Source: Roseovarius sp. THAF27 (GTDB lineage: Bacteria > Pseudomonadota > Alphaproteobacteria > Rhodobacterales > Rhodobacteraceae). Taken from it: a DNA stretch of 64,000 nucleotides. The position numbers and the translations under genes were made by a program. The notes beneath the pieces were generated by a model. That model searched no databases. It had not been told where the DNA came from and saw nothing but the letters and a program-made list of their open reading frames with translations. This document shows, one piece after another, positions 1 to 7,823 of the stretch. The stretch is taken from assembly GCF_009363655.1 (NCBI RefSeq), contig NZ_CP045393.1, positions 2,852,001 to 2,916,000 of the forward strand, given 5' to 3'. Position 1 is the first letter of the stretch. Each line of letters opens with the position of its first letter.

Positions 1-2
1 GC

Positions 3-1178
3 AAACCCTTCGCCGAGGGCAAGGGCGAGGTCTACCGCGCCGGGCAGTCTTTCACCTACCATGCCCACGAACTCCTTCGCCAACTAGGCGAAAACGCCGA
101 CTCTGTCCGTCCCGGCGTCGAGGTCGACATGCGTCGCGACCCCGTCGGAACCGTCGCCGTCATCTCCCCCTGGAACTTTCCCACCGCCACCGCGTCGTGG
201 AAAATCGCCCCGACGCTCGCCTATGGCAACGCCGTCATCTGGAAACCGGCCAACCTCACGCCCGCCTCCGCCGTGGCGCTCACCGAGATCATCGCCAAAC
301 AGGACATTCCCGCGGGCCTCTTCCAGCTTGTCATGGGCCCCGGCGGCGAGGTTGGCCATCGCCTTGTCGACAGCCCCGACATCGACGCCATCTCATTTAC
401 CGGCTCGGTCCCGGTGGGCCGCCACATCGCCGCCTCCGCCGTGCAGAACTTCACCCGCCTGCAAATGGAAATGGGATCCAAGAACGCGCTTGCCGTAATG
501 GACGACGCCGATCTCGACCTCGCCGTCACGCTGGCGCTCGGCGGTGCCTTCGGCGGCACCGGACAGAAATGCACCGCCTCCTCGCGCCTCGTCGTTTATG
601 CCGGCATCCACGACGCCTTCGTCGACAAGCTCGTCGCCGGGGCCAAGGCGATGAAGGTCGGCCATGCCCTGGCCGAGGGCACGCAAATGGGCCCCGTCGT
701 GTCCGAGAGCCAACTCAACGAGAACACTGCCTATGTCGAAAAAGGCCAGGCCGAGGGCGCCGAACTCGCCTGCGGTGGCACCCGCCTCGTGCTCGACCAT
801 GACGGCCATTACATGTCCCCCGGCGTGTTCCTCGACACCATAAACGACATGGCCATCAACCGCGAGGAAATGTTCGCCCCGCTCACCTCGGTCATCAAGG
901 TCGGCAGCTATGAGGAGGCGCTCCACGTGGTAAACGACACCAATTTCGGCATCACCTCCGGGATCGTCACGCGCAGCCTCGCCCGCGCCAGCCATTTCTG
1001 CCGCAGCGCCCGCACCGGCGTCGTCACCGTCAACCTGCCCACCGCTGGCACCGACTATCACGTCCCCTTCGGCGGCCGCGGCGACAGCTCTTACGGCCCG
1101 CGCGAACAAGGCATCCACGCCCGCGAATTCTACACCATCGTGAAAACCGCCTATATCTCGGCGGGTTCGCCGGAATGA
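3..1178 (+). CDS. NAD(P)-dependent aldehyde dehydrogenase, 5' end outside the window
   Basis: The reading frame is open from base 3, so the N-terminus (about 90 residues of a roughly 480-residue family) lies upstream. The visible 391 residues show the family landmarks in order: SPWNFP near the cofactor site, the FTGSVPVGR nucleotide-binding loop, the catalytic Glu region EMGSKN, the catalytic Cys in TGQKCTASSR, and the late EEMFAPL motif. TGQKCTASSR resembles 2,5-dioxovalerate (alpha-ketoglutarate semialdehyde) dehydrogenases, which act at the end of sugar-acid and hydroxyproline catabolism. That substrate is an inference. It is co-directional with a decaying dipeptidase and transporter locus downstream and is itself undamaged. 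Confidence 0.9.
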   Translation, partial: KPFAEGKGEVYRAGQSFTYHAHELLRQLGENADSVRPGVEVDMRRDPVGTVAVISPWNFPTATASWKIAPTLAYGNAVIWKPANLTPASAVALTEIIAKQDIPAGLFQLVMGPGGEVGHRLVDSPDIDAISFTGSVPVGRHIAASAVQNFTRLQMEMGSKNALAVMDDADLDLAVTLALGGAFGGTGQKCTASSRLVVYAGIHDAFVDKLVAGAKAMKVGHALAEGTQMGPVVSESQLNENTAYVEKGQAEGAELACGGTRLVLDHDGHYMSPGVFLDTINDMAINREEMFAPLTSVIKVGSYEEALHVVNDTNFGITSGIVTRSLARASHFCRSARTGVVTVNLPTAGTDYHVPFGGRGDSSYGPREQGIHAREFYTIVKTAYISAGSPE

Positions 1179-1293
1179 TCCTACATGAGGCATCGCCGGG
1201 CCGTGCACGCCCCTGGGTGGGCGCAGCAACGGAACTTCGACACGTGCCGACGCCACGCCGCCGAACACCGCTTCGGCGCGCAACGGCACCGAT

Positions 1294-1321
1294 GCGCCCG
1301 CCCGTGGGGAGGGGCGGGCGC
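1294..1321. terminator. GC-rich hairpin between aldehyde dehydrogenase and dipeptidase remnant
   Basis: Ten perfectly complementary bases (1294-1303 with 1312-1321) enclose an 8-base loop. There is no T-run after it, so it is a weak candidate for intrinsic termination. It may instead be an attenuating or mRNA-stabilising stem in the 196-base gap. Confidence 0.35.
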
Positions 1322-1374
1322 GGCCCGGCGATGGCGGGCACCATCGTTCGAACCTTTTCAGACGGGTCAACGCC

Positions 1375-1854
1375 ATGACCTACCGCATCGATGGACTGCA
1401 ATACGCCAACTGGTCCGAGAAAATCTTCCGCCAGATGCGGCAGGACGGCCTCGATGCCGTGCACGTCACCATCGCCTACCACGAGACCTTCCGCGAAACC
1501 GTCCTCAACGTCGAACGCTGGAACCGCTGGTTCGAACAATATCCCGACCTGATCATCAAGGGGCGGTGGGCGGGCGATGTGCGCACCGCGCACGAGACCG
1601 GCCGCACCGCCATCTTCTTCGGTTTCCAGAACCCCTCGCCCATCGAGGACGATATCGGCCTGGTCGAGGTCTGGCACGACCTCGGTGCGCGCTTCATGCA
1701 GCCGACCTACAACAACCAGAGCCTACTCGCCACGGGCTGTTACGAGGCCGAGGATCCGGGCCTCACCCGCATGGGCCGCGAGGTCATTCGTGAGATGAAC
1801 CGCGTGGGCCTCGTGGTGGACATGTCCCACTCCAAAGCTTTTTCAGCGGCATGA
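1375..1854 (+). pseudogene. Membrane dipeptidase (peptidase M19), C-terminal half deleted
   Basis: The 159-residue frame matches the N-terminal half of the M19 renal-dipeptidase-like family, whose members run to about 330-350 residues. It includes FFGFQNPSPIEDDIGLVE, the LTYNNQSLLATG-like segment (here PTYNNQSLLATG) and the active-site-region motif VVDMSHS. Directly after DMSHS (about base 1833) the family sequence stops. The frame runs into KAFSAA and a stop, while a different protein (a BCCT transporter) begins in another frame. The usual downstream metal-binding half is absent, so the enzyme should be inactive. I read this as a deletion that removed the 3' half of this gene and the 5' half of the next one. 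Confidence 0.8.
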
Positions 1855-2507
1855 CCACCTACATCACCGATTTCTTCGGCATGGCGCTCTACCGCGGTGA
1901 CGCCGCCATCTTCGGCGAGCCGGGCTGGCTCGGCTGGTGGACCGTGTTCTTCTGGGGCTGGTTCCTGGGCTACGGCCCGCTCATGGCCATGTTCATCGCC
2001 CGCATCAGCCGCGACCGATCGATCCGCTCGATCGTCATCATGCTGTCGATCGTCGCCCCCATCGTGACCTGCTTCTGGTTCACCATCGTCGGCGGCACCG
2101 GCATCAGCGCCGAGCTCAACAACCAGGGCGCCATCTCCAGCGCGTTCGAAGGCTTCAACCTGCCCGCCGCCCTTCTGGCGATCACCCAGTCGCTGCCCGC
2201 GGGCTTCATCGTCTCGGTCCTTTTCCTGATCCTGACGACCGTCTTCGTGGCCACCACGGGCGACTCGATGACCTACGTGATCTCGGTCGCCATGTCGAAC
2301 GAGGATATCCCCTCGCTGCCGGTACGCATCTTCTGGGGCATCGCCATGGGCGTGATGGCCCAGATCCTGATCTACTCCGGCTCGGGCGGCATCTCGAAAC
2401 TCCAAAGCTTCATCGTCGTCACCGCCGTGCCGGTGTCGCTGGTGCTGCTGCCCTCGCTCTGGGACGCGCTGCGCATCACGCTCACCAAGGGCCGCGAGGC
2501 GAACTGA
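1833..2507 (+). pseudogene. BCCT-family (betaine/choline/carnitine) transporter, N-terminal part deleted
   Basis: In the frame of base 1833 the sequence reads QSFFSGMTTYITDFF and then about 220 residues with several hydrophobic transmembrane segments. It includes LTTVFVATTGDSMTYVISVAMS, which corresponds to the late T-S-x-D-S signature of BCCT sodium-coupled osmolyte transporters. Full members have 12 helices and over 500 residues, so more than half is missing. An internal ATG at 1851 could in principle start translation, but no good ribosome-binding site precedes it and the product would lack the substrate-binding helices. The fusion point with the dipeptidase lies at 1829-1840. The fragment ends naturally at a TGA. 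Confidence 0.8.
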
Positions 2508-2576
2508 CACCACCCTCGGGGCGGTCCTTGGACGGATCGCCCCGATGCCCCTATCATCGGCAAGAAAGGAACCGGC

Positions 2577-3611
2577 ATGGAACAAGTGGCACAGCAAAGG
2601 GCCCACCCCGTGACCCCAACACGGTCATGACGCTGGCCCGTCTCGGCGCCGCGCACCAGACCCGGCTTTCCTTCATGCGCCAGCTTCTGCGCCGCCTCGT
2701 GCGAGACGACTGGACCATCACCCAGACCACGTTCGAAATCGACGCGGGCGGCGTCGGCCACGCCGTCTACACCGCCCAGGGCCCCGAGCACGCCTATTCC
2801 CTCGTCGCCTTCGCCCATGACCTGCCGGCCGACCAACGCTCGGACCGCGTCATCGCCACCGCATGGGACGCCACATTTACCCTCTTCGACGGCACCCCGA
2901 CCGACGCCGACATCGCCCGTCTGCGCGACAACGTGCCGTTGAAAGAATCCGGCCGCATCTCAGACCGCGAGCTGTCGCTCTCCCGCGCCAACCGCTCGGT
3001 ACGCCTCTGGGATCACGTGGTCGACGCCCTCAGCGCAGGCCACCAACCGGACGAAGAACAAGTCCGCGCCGTCGGCTACCTCATGCGTACCACCGCGGTC
3101 TACGGCTTGGGCAAGTTCGGCGCGGCGGACCGCGAACAGACCCGCCACCGCCCCGAATGCGCCAGCCCCTTCCAGGTCGAGATGCTGTCCGTGTACCTCG
3201 CCCGCTGCTTCGTCATGGACCTGGTCGAGCGTATGGCCCGCGCCCGCAACCCCGGCACGGCCGTGCCGCTCGATCCGGCCGTGCGCCGCCGCTTCGGCAT
3301 CGGCAATTCCACCGGCCTCGGCATGGCGCCGTTCCTGGTGAACCACCCCCAAGCATCGCCACATCGCCCGCCGCGCCCAGATCGCCGCCCGCCTGCCCTA
3401 TGCCGAGATCCGCGACAACACGCTCAGCGCCGACATGCTGCCCGTGGACATGCTGCGGCTCAAGCTCAGCTTCTTCGGCGCCTGCCATTTCGATCCCCGC
3501 TCGGACCGCTGGCTCAGGATCAACATGTTCCATCATGCCCCTTTTCCCCACGAACTGGCGGAAATGGGCGACGACTGGACCCTGCCACTGCTGCCAGGGG
3601 GCGCATATTGA
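2577..3611 (+). pseudogene. Conserved hypothetical protein with frame breaks
   Basis: A strong ribosome-binding site (AAGGA, about 2566) precedes ATG 2577, but that frame stops after 17 codons at 2630. The recognisable protein is in another frame from about 2609/2627 (MTLARLGAAHQTRLSFMRQL onward) and runs to GLGMAPFLVNHP near 3345. There a C5 run shifts the frame. Translation is recovered in the +1 frame as KHRHIARRAQIAARLPYAEI and continues to LPLLPGGAY and a stop at 3611. Both halves look like real, high-GC-coded protein. I recall similar proteins of unknown function in Rhodobacterales but cannot name a domain. A larger internal deletion at 3345 cannot be excluded. The stop overlaps the next gene's TTG start, so they were once translationally coupled. 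Confidence 0.65.
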
Positions 3612-4258
3612 CGTGGTCGCTGAATGAGATCGAGGCGCTGGCCCGCAAGCCCACCCGCGGCGCGGGCTACCCCTGGGGCCTGGCCGAGGAAACCGGCCGC
3701 GCCGCCCGCTGGACAGCGCGGCAGGCTGGCCCGGCGCGCTGGCCCTGGCCGATGTGCTGACCCGAAACGACGGCGCCCCCGCCGCCACGCTCGGCCCGCA
3801 GGCCCTGGGCGAGACGTGGAGCGCCTCGGGCGGCCTGCTCTGCCCCATCGTCACCGGCGCCACGCTCTGCGACCTCGCCGCCGACTGGGCCGCGGGCCGC
3901 ACCGTGACCATGGGCCCCGTCGCCTGGCCGCTCCTTTTGGTCCCCTACATGGTCTGGGCCGCCGACCGCACCGGCGCGCCTCTCTCCCTGGGCTGGCAAG
4001 GCTGCACGATCACGCGGGCGGACGGCAAAACCCGTCTCGATGACCCGGGCGCCGACCTCGATTGTGCCGCAACTCCAACGGTATATCTTTCCACGACGAA
4101 CACCCGTCACGGCACCGTCCTCACCCGGCTCTACCGCGCCGCCCCGATGCCGCAGGCGGTCACCATCCTCGACGCGTTCGCCCAGCGCACTTACGCCCCC
4201 CGAAACCGAGGCCAGCCGCCTGACCGGCGCCGGTGCGGGCCTCAGCGACAACGACTGA
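3608..4258 (+). pseudogene. DUF3726-family protein with two frameshifts
   Basis: It starts at TTG 3608 overlapping the upstream stop (TTGA). The N-terminus LTWSLNEIEALARK...GLAEETGRAARW resembles DUF3726 proteins, a family of unknown function found near amino-acid and osmolyte catabolic loci. At about 3710 the expected continuation (DSAAGWPGALALADVLTRND) is out of frame, consistent with loss of four bases at a TGG/CTGG repeat or a one-base shift. The long middle part is then in the frame of 3754. A C6 run near 4195 shifts the frame again, and the end (PETEASRLTGAGAGLSDND) stops at 4258. As written, no full-length product is possible. Homopolymer errors in the assembly are the main alternative to genuine decay. 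Confidence 0.7.
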
Positions 4259-4263
4259 CCGCC

Positions 4264-4332
4264 AGAAAATTCTGCGAATTTTCAGGGGCACTCCGCTTGG
4301 CCATCCGCGCCAGAAAATTCGCAGAATTTTCT
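4264..4332. repeat. Perfect 20-bp inverted repeat pair, each arm itself near-palindromic
   Basis: AGAAAATTCTGCGAATTTTC at 4264-4283 is exactly reverse-complemented at 4313-4332. Each arm also contains GAAAATTC/GAATTTTC symmetry, so the pair can form one long stem or two small ones. It lies in the gap between the converging DUF3726 remnant and ribE, so a bidirectional terminator or a dispersed repeat element are both plausible. Confidence 0.6.
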
Positions 4333-4548
4333 CAGGCCGCAACCGCGACACCCAAGTGGAAGGCATGATCGCAAGCCACGTCCTGCGCATCGGCGCGCGC
4401 CCGGGCAGAGTTGTTTAGAAAAGCCGGCACGCCCGAACGGTGCGTTCATCCGCAGCCCGCGACCACGGCACTGACGCGATACCGCTAAAAACACCGACAC
4501 AATACCGACGCCGGAATTGCAATACCCAGGCCGTTAACCTTTTGCGCG
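4333..4548. other. Intergenic stretch after the repeat pair
   Basis: About 215 bases between the inverted repeats and the ribE stop. I see no supported gene, RNA or clear terminator here. Confidence 0.5.
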
Positions 4549-5136
4549 TCAGCCCGCCTCGGCGAGCCGCGCCACATAACGCGCCAGCGTGTCGATCTCG
4601 AGGTTCACCCGATCGCCCACCGCCACCCGGCCCCATGTGGTAACCTGCTTGGTATGCGGGATGAAGTTGATGCCAAAGACCGCGCCCTCGACCTCGTTCA
4701 CCGTCAGCGAGGTGCCGTTCAGCGCCACCGATCCCTTGGGCGCGATGAACCTGGCCAGCGCCTCGGGCGCCCGCAGTTTCACCCGCGTGCTGTCGCCTTC
4801 GTCGTCGACGCCAACGACCTCGGCCAGCCCATCCACATGGCCCGAAACGATATGTCCGCCCAGTTCATCTCCGACGCGTAAGGACCTCTCCAGATTGACT
4901 TTTCTGCCCTCGCTCCACGTGTCGAGGTTGGTCTTCGACAGCGTCTCGGCGGACACGTCCACGTCGAACCAGTCCGGCCCCTTGTCCACCACCGTCAGGC
5001 ACACGCCGTCGCACGCGATCGAGGCCCCCATGTCGACGCCCGACATGTCATAGCCGGTGCCGATCCGCGCCCGCAGATCGCCGCGCTTTTCCAGCCCGCG
5101 TATCTCGCCCATATCCGTGATGATCCCGGTGAACAT
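4549..5136 (-). CDS. ribE: Riboflavin synthase alpha chain
   Basis: 195 residues, the normal family length, starting MFTGIITDMGEI, the signature N-terminus of riboflavin synthase. The protein is a tandem duplication of a lumazine-binding barrel. The first repeat has GASIACDGVCLTV and the second has GSVALNGTSLTVNEV, and GHIVSGHVDG links them. It dismutates two 6,7-dimethyl-8-ribityllumazine molecules to riboflavin plus a pyrimidinedione. The start at 5136 is preceded by a purine-rich CAGGGAGAC site; a longer frame to 5202 adds sequence unlike the family. The ribD gene lies 12 kb away at 17132-18250, so the pathway genes are split. Confidence 0.95.
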   Translation of the reverse strand: MFTGIITDMGEIRGLEKRGDLRARIGTGYDMSGVDMGASIACDGVCLTVVDKGPDWFDVDVSAETLSKTNLDTWSEGRKVNLERSLRVGDELGGHIVSGHVDGLAEVVGVDDEGDSTRVKLRAPEALARFIAPKGSVALNGTSLTVNEVEGAVFGINFIPHTKQVTTWGRVAVGDRVNLEIDTLARYVARLAEAG

Positions 5137-5202
5137 GGCAGTCTCCCTGTGGTCCTGGTCCGGGTTACCGGGACTGCCCGCCCAAGGCAAGAACCGGCCC
5201 AA

Positions 5203-5288
5203 CGTCCCGGGCCTTAATTTCGTCTAAATACTAGTATACTAAGGTCGAAAATATTAAACGCAGTCATGCGTGACAGAGGCAGAAGGGT
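5203..5288. promoter_or_regulatory. Divergent ribE/kpsS promoter region
   Basis: This short AT-rich island in GC-rich DNA separates divergent genes. TATACT at 5235-5240 is a good -10-like hexamer reading toward kpsS, but no convincing -35 is visible. AGAAGGG at 5281-5287 is the kpsS ribosome-binding site. Confidence 0.4.
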
Positions 5289-6581
5289 ATGAGTTCAGCA
5301 ACCGGCGACAACCGGGTCTTCTTGTTTTTGCAAGGTCCCCACGGCCCTTTCTTTTCCAAACTCGGGCAGATGCTGCGCCGCGCCGGGGCCGAGGTCTGGC
5401 GCGTGGGCTTCAACGCCGGCGACGCGGCCTTCTGGCGCGACCGCCACAGCTACATTCCCTTTTCCGGCACTGCCGACGAATGGCGCGGCTTCTTCCGGGC
5501 GCTGGTCCGCGACAGGGACGTCACCGACCTCGTGCTTTACGGCGATACCCGCATGATCCATGCCCAGGCGGTCGAGGAGGCCCGGCAGGCGGGCCTGACC
5601 ATCCATGTCTTCGAAGAAGGCTATCTGCGCCCCTATTGGGTCACCTATGAGCGTGGCGGCTCCAACGGCCATTCGCGCCTGATGGAGATGGGCGTGGACG
5701 ACATGCGCAAGGCGCTGGAGAACTCCGACATGGACACCGCCCTGCCCCCCGCGTCGTGGGGCGACATGCGCCAGCACATCTTCTACGGGGCCGCCTATCA
5801 CGGCTGCGTGCTGCTGTTCAATCGCAAGTACCGCAACTTTCGCCCCCACCGCGCCCTGACCGTGCGCCAGGAATTTGACTTGTACCTCAAGCGTTTGGTC
5901 CTGATGCCCTTTCAGGCCATCGACCGCCGCCTTGCCACATGGCGCATCCGCCACGGCGGTTTTCCCTATCACCTGGCCTTGCTGCAACTGGAACATGACT
6001 CCTCGTTCCAGAAACACTCGCCCTTCGACACGATGACCGAATTCCTCGAAACGGTGACCGAGAATTTTGCCATGGGCGCGCCCAAACACCACCATCTCGT
6101 GGTCAAGGCCCATCCGCTCGAGGATGGCCGCACGCCCATTCGCGCCACCCTGCGCCGTCTGGCGCGCGAGCACGGCATATTCGACCGGGTGCATTACGTG
6201 CGCGGCGGCAAACTGGCGCGCCTGCTAAACGAGGCCCGCAGCGCCGTCACCGTCAATTCCACCGCCGCGCAACAGGTGCTCTGGCGCGGAATTCCGCTCA
6301 AGACCTTCGGCGAAGCGGTCTATGCCAAGCCCGAATTCGTCTCGACCAAGCCCTTGCGCGATTTCTTCGCCGGGGCTGAACGCCCGGACCGAAAGGCTTA
6401 TGGCGACTATCGCCGTTACCTGCTTGAAACCAGCCAGGTCGCAGGTGGCTTTTACTCTGCCAACGGCCGCCGCCAGCTTCTGCGGCAGGCCGTGGACATG
6501 ATGCTCAGCCCGGACGATCCCTACGATGCCTTGGTGACGGGCACCGCGGCACCAAGGCAACAGTTGCAGGCCGTCACCTGA
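5289..6581 (+). CDS. kpsS: Capsular polysaccharide export protein KpsS-like (Kdo transferase)
   Basis: 430 residues of the capsule-synthesis family PF05159. It opens with FLFLQGPHGPFFSKLGQML, the glycine/histidine loop typical of KpsS. LVLYGDTRMIHAQAVEEA and the VFEEGYLRPYWVTYERGG block follow, and near residue 270 the KAHPLEDGR motif. KpsS works with KpsC at the inner membrane to build the poly-beta-Kdo linker joining capsule to its lipid anchor. It heads a three-gene run with kpsD and kpsC. ATG 5289 has AAGGG just upstream. Members of the family in alphaproteobacteria also sit in exopolysaccharide loci, so the exact polymer is unknown. Confidence 0.85.
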   Translation: MSSATGDNRVFLFLQGPHGPFFSKLGQMLRRAGAEVWRVGFNAGDAAFWRDRHSYIPFSGTADEWRGFFRALVRDRDVTDLVLYGDTRMIHAQAVEEARQAGLTIHVFEEGYLRPYWVTYERGGSNGHSRLMEMGVDDMRKALENSDMDTALPPASWGDMRQHIFYGAAYHGCVLLFNRKYRNFRPHRALTVRQEFDLYLKRLVLMPFQAIDRRLATWRIRHGGFPYHLALLQLEHDSSFQKHSPFDTMTEFLETVTENFAMGAPKHHHLVVKAHPLEDGRTPIRATLRRLAREHGIFDRVHYVRGGKLARLLNEARSAVTVNSTAAQQVLWRGIPLKTFGEAVYAKPEFVSTKPLRDFFAGAERPDRKAYGDYRRYLLETSQVAGGFYSANGRRQLLRQAVDMMLSPDDPYDALVTGTAAPRQQLQAVT

Positions 6582-6674
6582 AGGTCTGTCTGTAAGGCAC
6601 TGGATTTTCTGACCGCTTCACGCTAGGGTCCCTGAAAAAACCGAGGCAAAAAAACAGGTCGAGGAGACCGGGCA

Positions 6675-7823
6675 GTGAAAATCCAATCCAAACGATGGGC
6701 GAAGTCCGTCGCGATATTGCTTGTTGTGAGCATGGTCGCGTCGTGTACCTTTCTTCCCCGCTCCGGGCCCAGCAAGCGTCAGATCTACTCCGGTTCGGTA
6801 CAACGCTCCGGCGACGCCTTCGTGGTGTCGGTGAACGATCGCGTCACCCGGGCAACCGCCGTGCAACCGGCGCTCGGCTTCACCGAGGCCTTCAAGAACG
6901 CGGGCCTTGTCGGCTCCGACACGATCCGTCCCGGCGACACGCTTGGCCTGACGATCTGGGAAAACGTCGACGATGGTCTTCTGGCCGGAGAAGGCGCGAA
7001 CCAGACCCTGCTGGAAGAGGTTCAGGTCGACGGTGCCGGCTTTATCTTCGTGCCCTACGCGGGCCGCATCCGCGCCGCCGGCAACACGCCCGAGGCAATC
7101 CGGCGCATCATCACATCCAAGCTCGACGAGCAGACCCCCGACCCGCAGGTCGAGGTGCGGCGCCTTGCTGGCGACGGCGCGACCGTGTCCCTGGTTGGCG
7201 CCGTTGGCGCCCAGGGCGTCTATCCGATCGAACGTCCGACCCGCACGCTGTCGACCATGCTTGCCGCCGCAGGCGGCGTCACCATCGAACCCGAGATCGC
7301 GCAGGTGACGGTGATCCGCGGCAACATGCGGTCCAAGGTCTGGTTCCAGGATCTCTTCCGCCACCCCGGGTTCGACATCGCCCTGCGCGGCGGCGACCGC
7401 GTGCTGGTCGAGGAAGACACCCGCGCCTTCACCGCGCTCGGCGCCACCGGCGGCCAGGCCCGCGTGCCTTTCCCGTCGCCCACCATCTCGGCGATCGAGG
7501 CCATCGCCCAGGTCGGCGGCCTTCAGGCCAACGCGGCCGACCCCACCGGCGTTTTCGTTCTGCGCAACGAACCGGCGGAAATCGCCAACCAGGTGCTCGG
7601 ACGCAACGACCTTATCGGCGCACAACGGCTGGTCTACGTACTGGACCTCACCCAGCCCAACGGCATGTTCATGGCGCGCGACTTCGCCATCCGCGACGAC
7701 GACACGCTCTACGTGACCGAAGCACCCTTCACCCAGTGGAGCAAGGTCATCGGCGCGCTCACCGGCACGCTTGGCGCGGTCGGATCCATCTCGACCGCAA
7801 GTGATACCCTCAGCGGAAACTGA
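6675..7823 (+). CDS. kpsD: Polysaccharide export outer-membrane lipoprotein (Wza/KpsD family)
   Basis: 382 residues with a lipoprotein signal: KRWAKSVAILLVVSMVASC, lipobox ending at the Cys near residue 23. The Poly_export domain follows (RPGDTLGLTIWENVDDG to about residue 150), then SLBB-like repeats (VSLVGAVGAQGVYPIERPT and a later AIAQVGGLQANAADPTGVF block). It forms the periplasmic and outer-membrane channel for capsule export. The start is GTG 6675 with GAGGAGA at 6661-6667. It is 93 bases after kpsS and its stop overlaps the kpsC start (TGATG). The symbol follows the kpsS/kpsC context; Wza would be an equivalent name. Confidence 0.85.
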   Translation: MKIQSKRWAKSVAILLVVSMVASCTFLPRSGPSKRQIYSGSVQRSGDAFVVSVNDRVTRATAVQPALGFTEAFKNAGLVGSDTIRPGDTLGLTIWENVDDGLLAGEGANQTLLEEVQVDGAGFIFVPYAGRIRAAGNTPEAIRRIITSKLDEQTPDPQVEVRRLAGDGATVSLVGAVGAQGVYPIERPTRTLSTMLAAAGGVTIEPEIAQVTVIRGNMRSKVWFQDLFRHPGFDIALRGGDRVLVEEDTRAFTALGATGGQARVPFPSPTISAIEAIAQVGGLQANAADPTGVFVLRNEPAEIANQVLGRNDLIGAQRLVYVLDLTQPNGMFMARDFAIRDDDTLYVTEAPFTQWSKVIGALTGTLGAVGSISTASDTLSGN

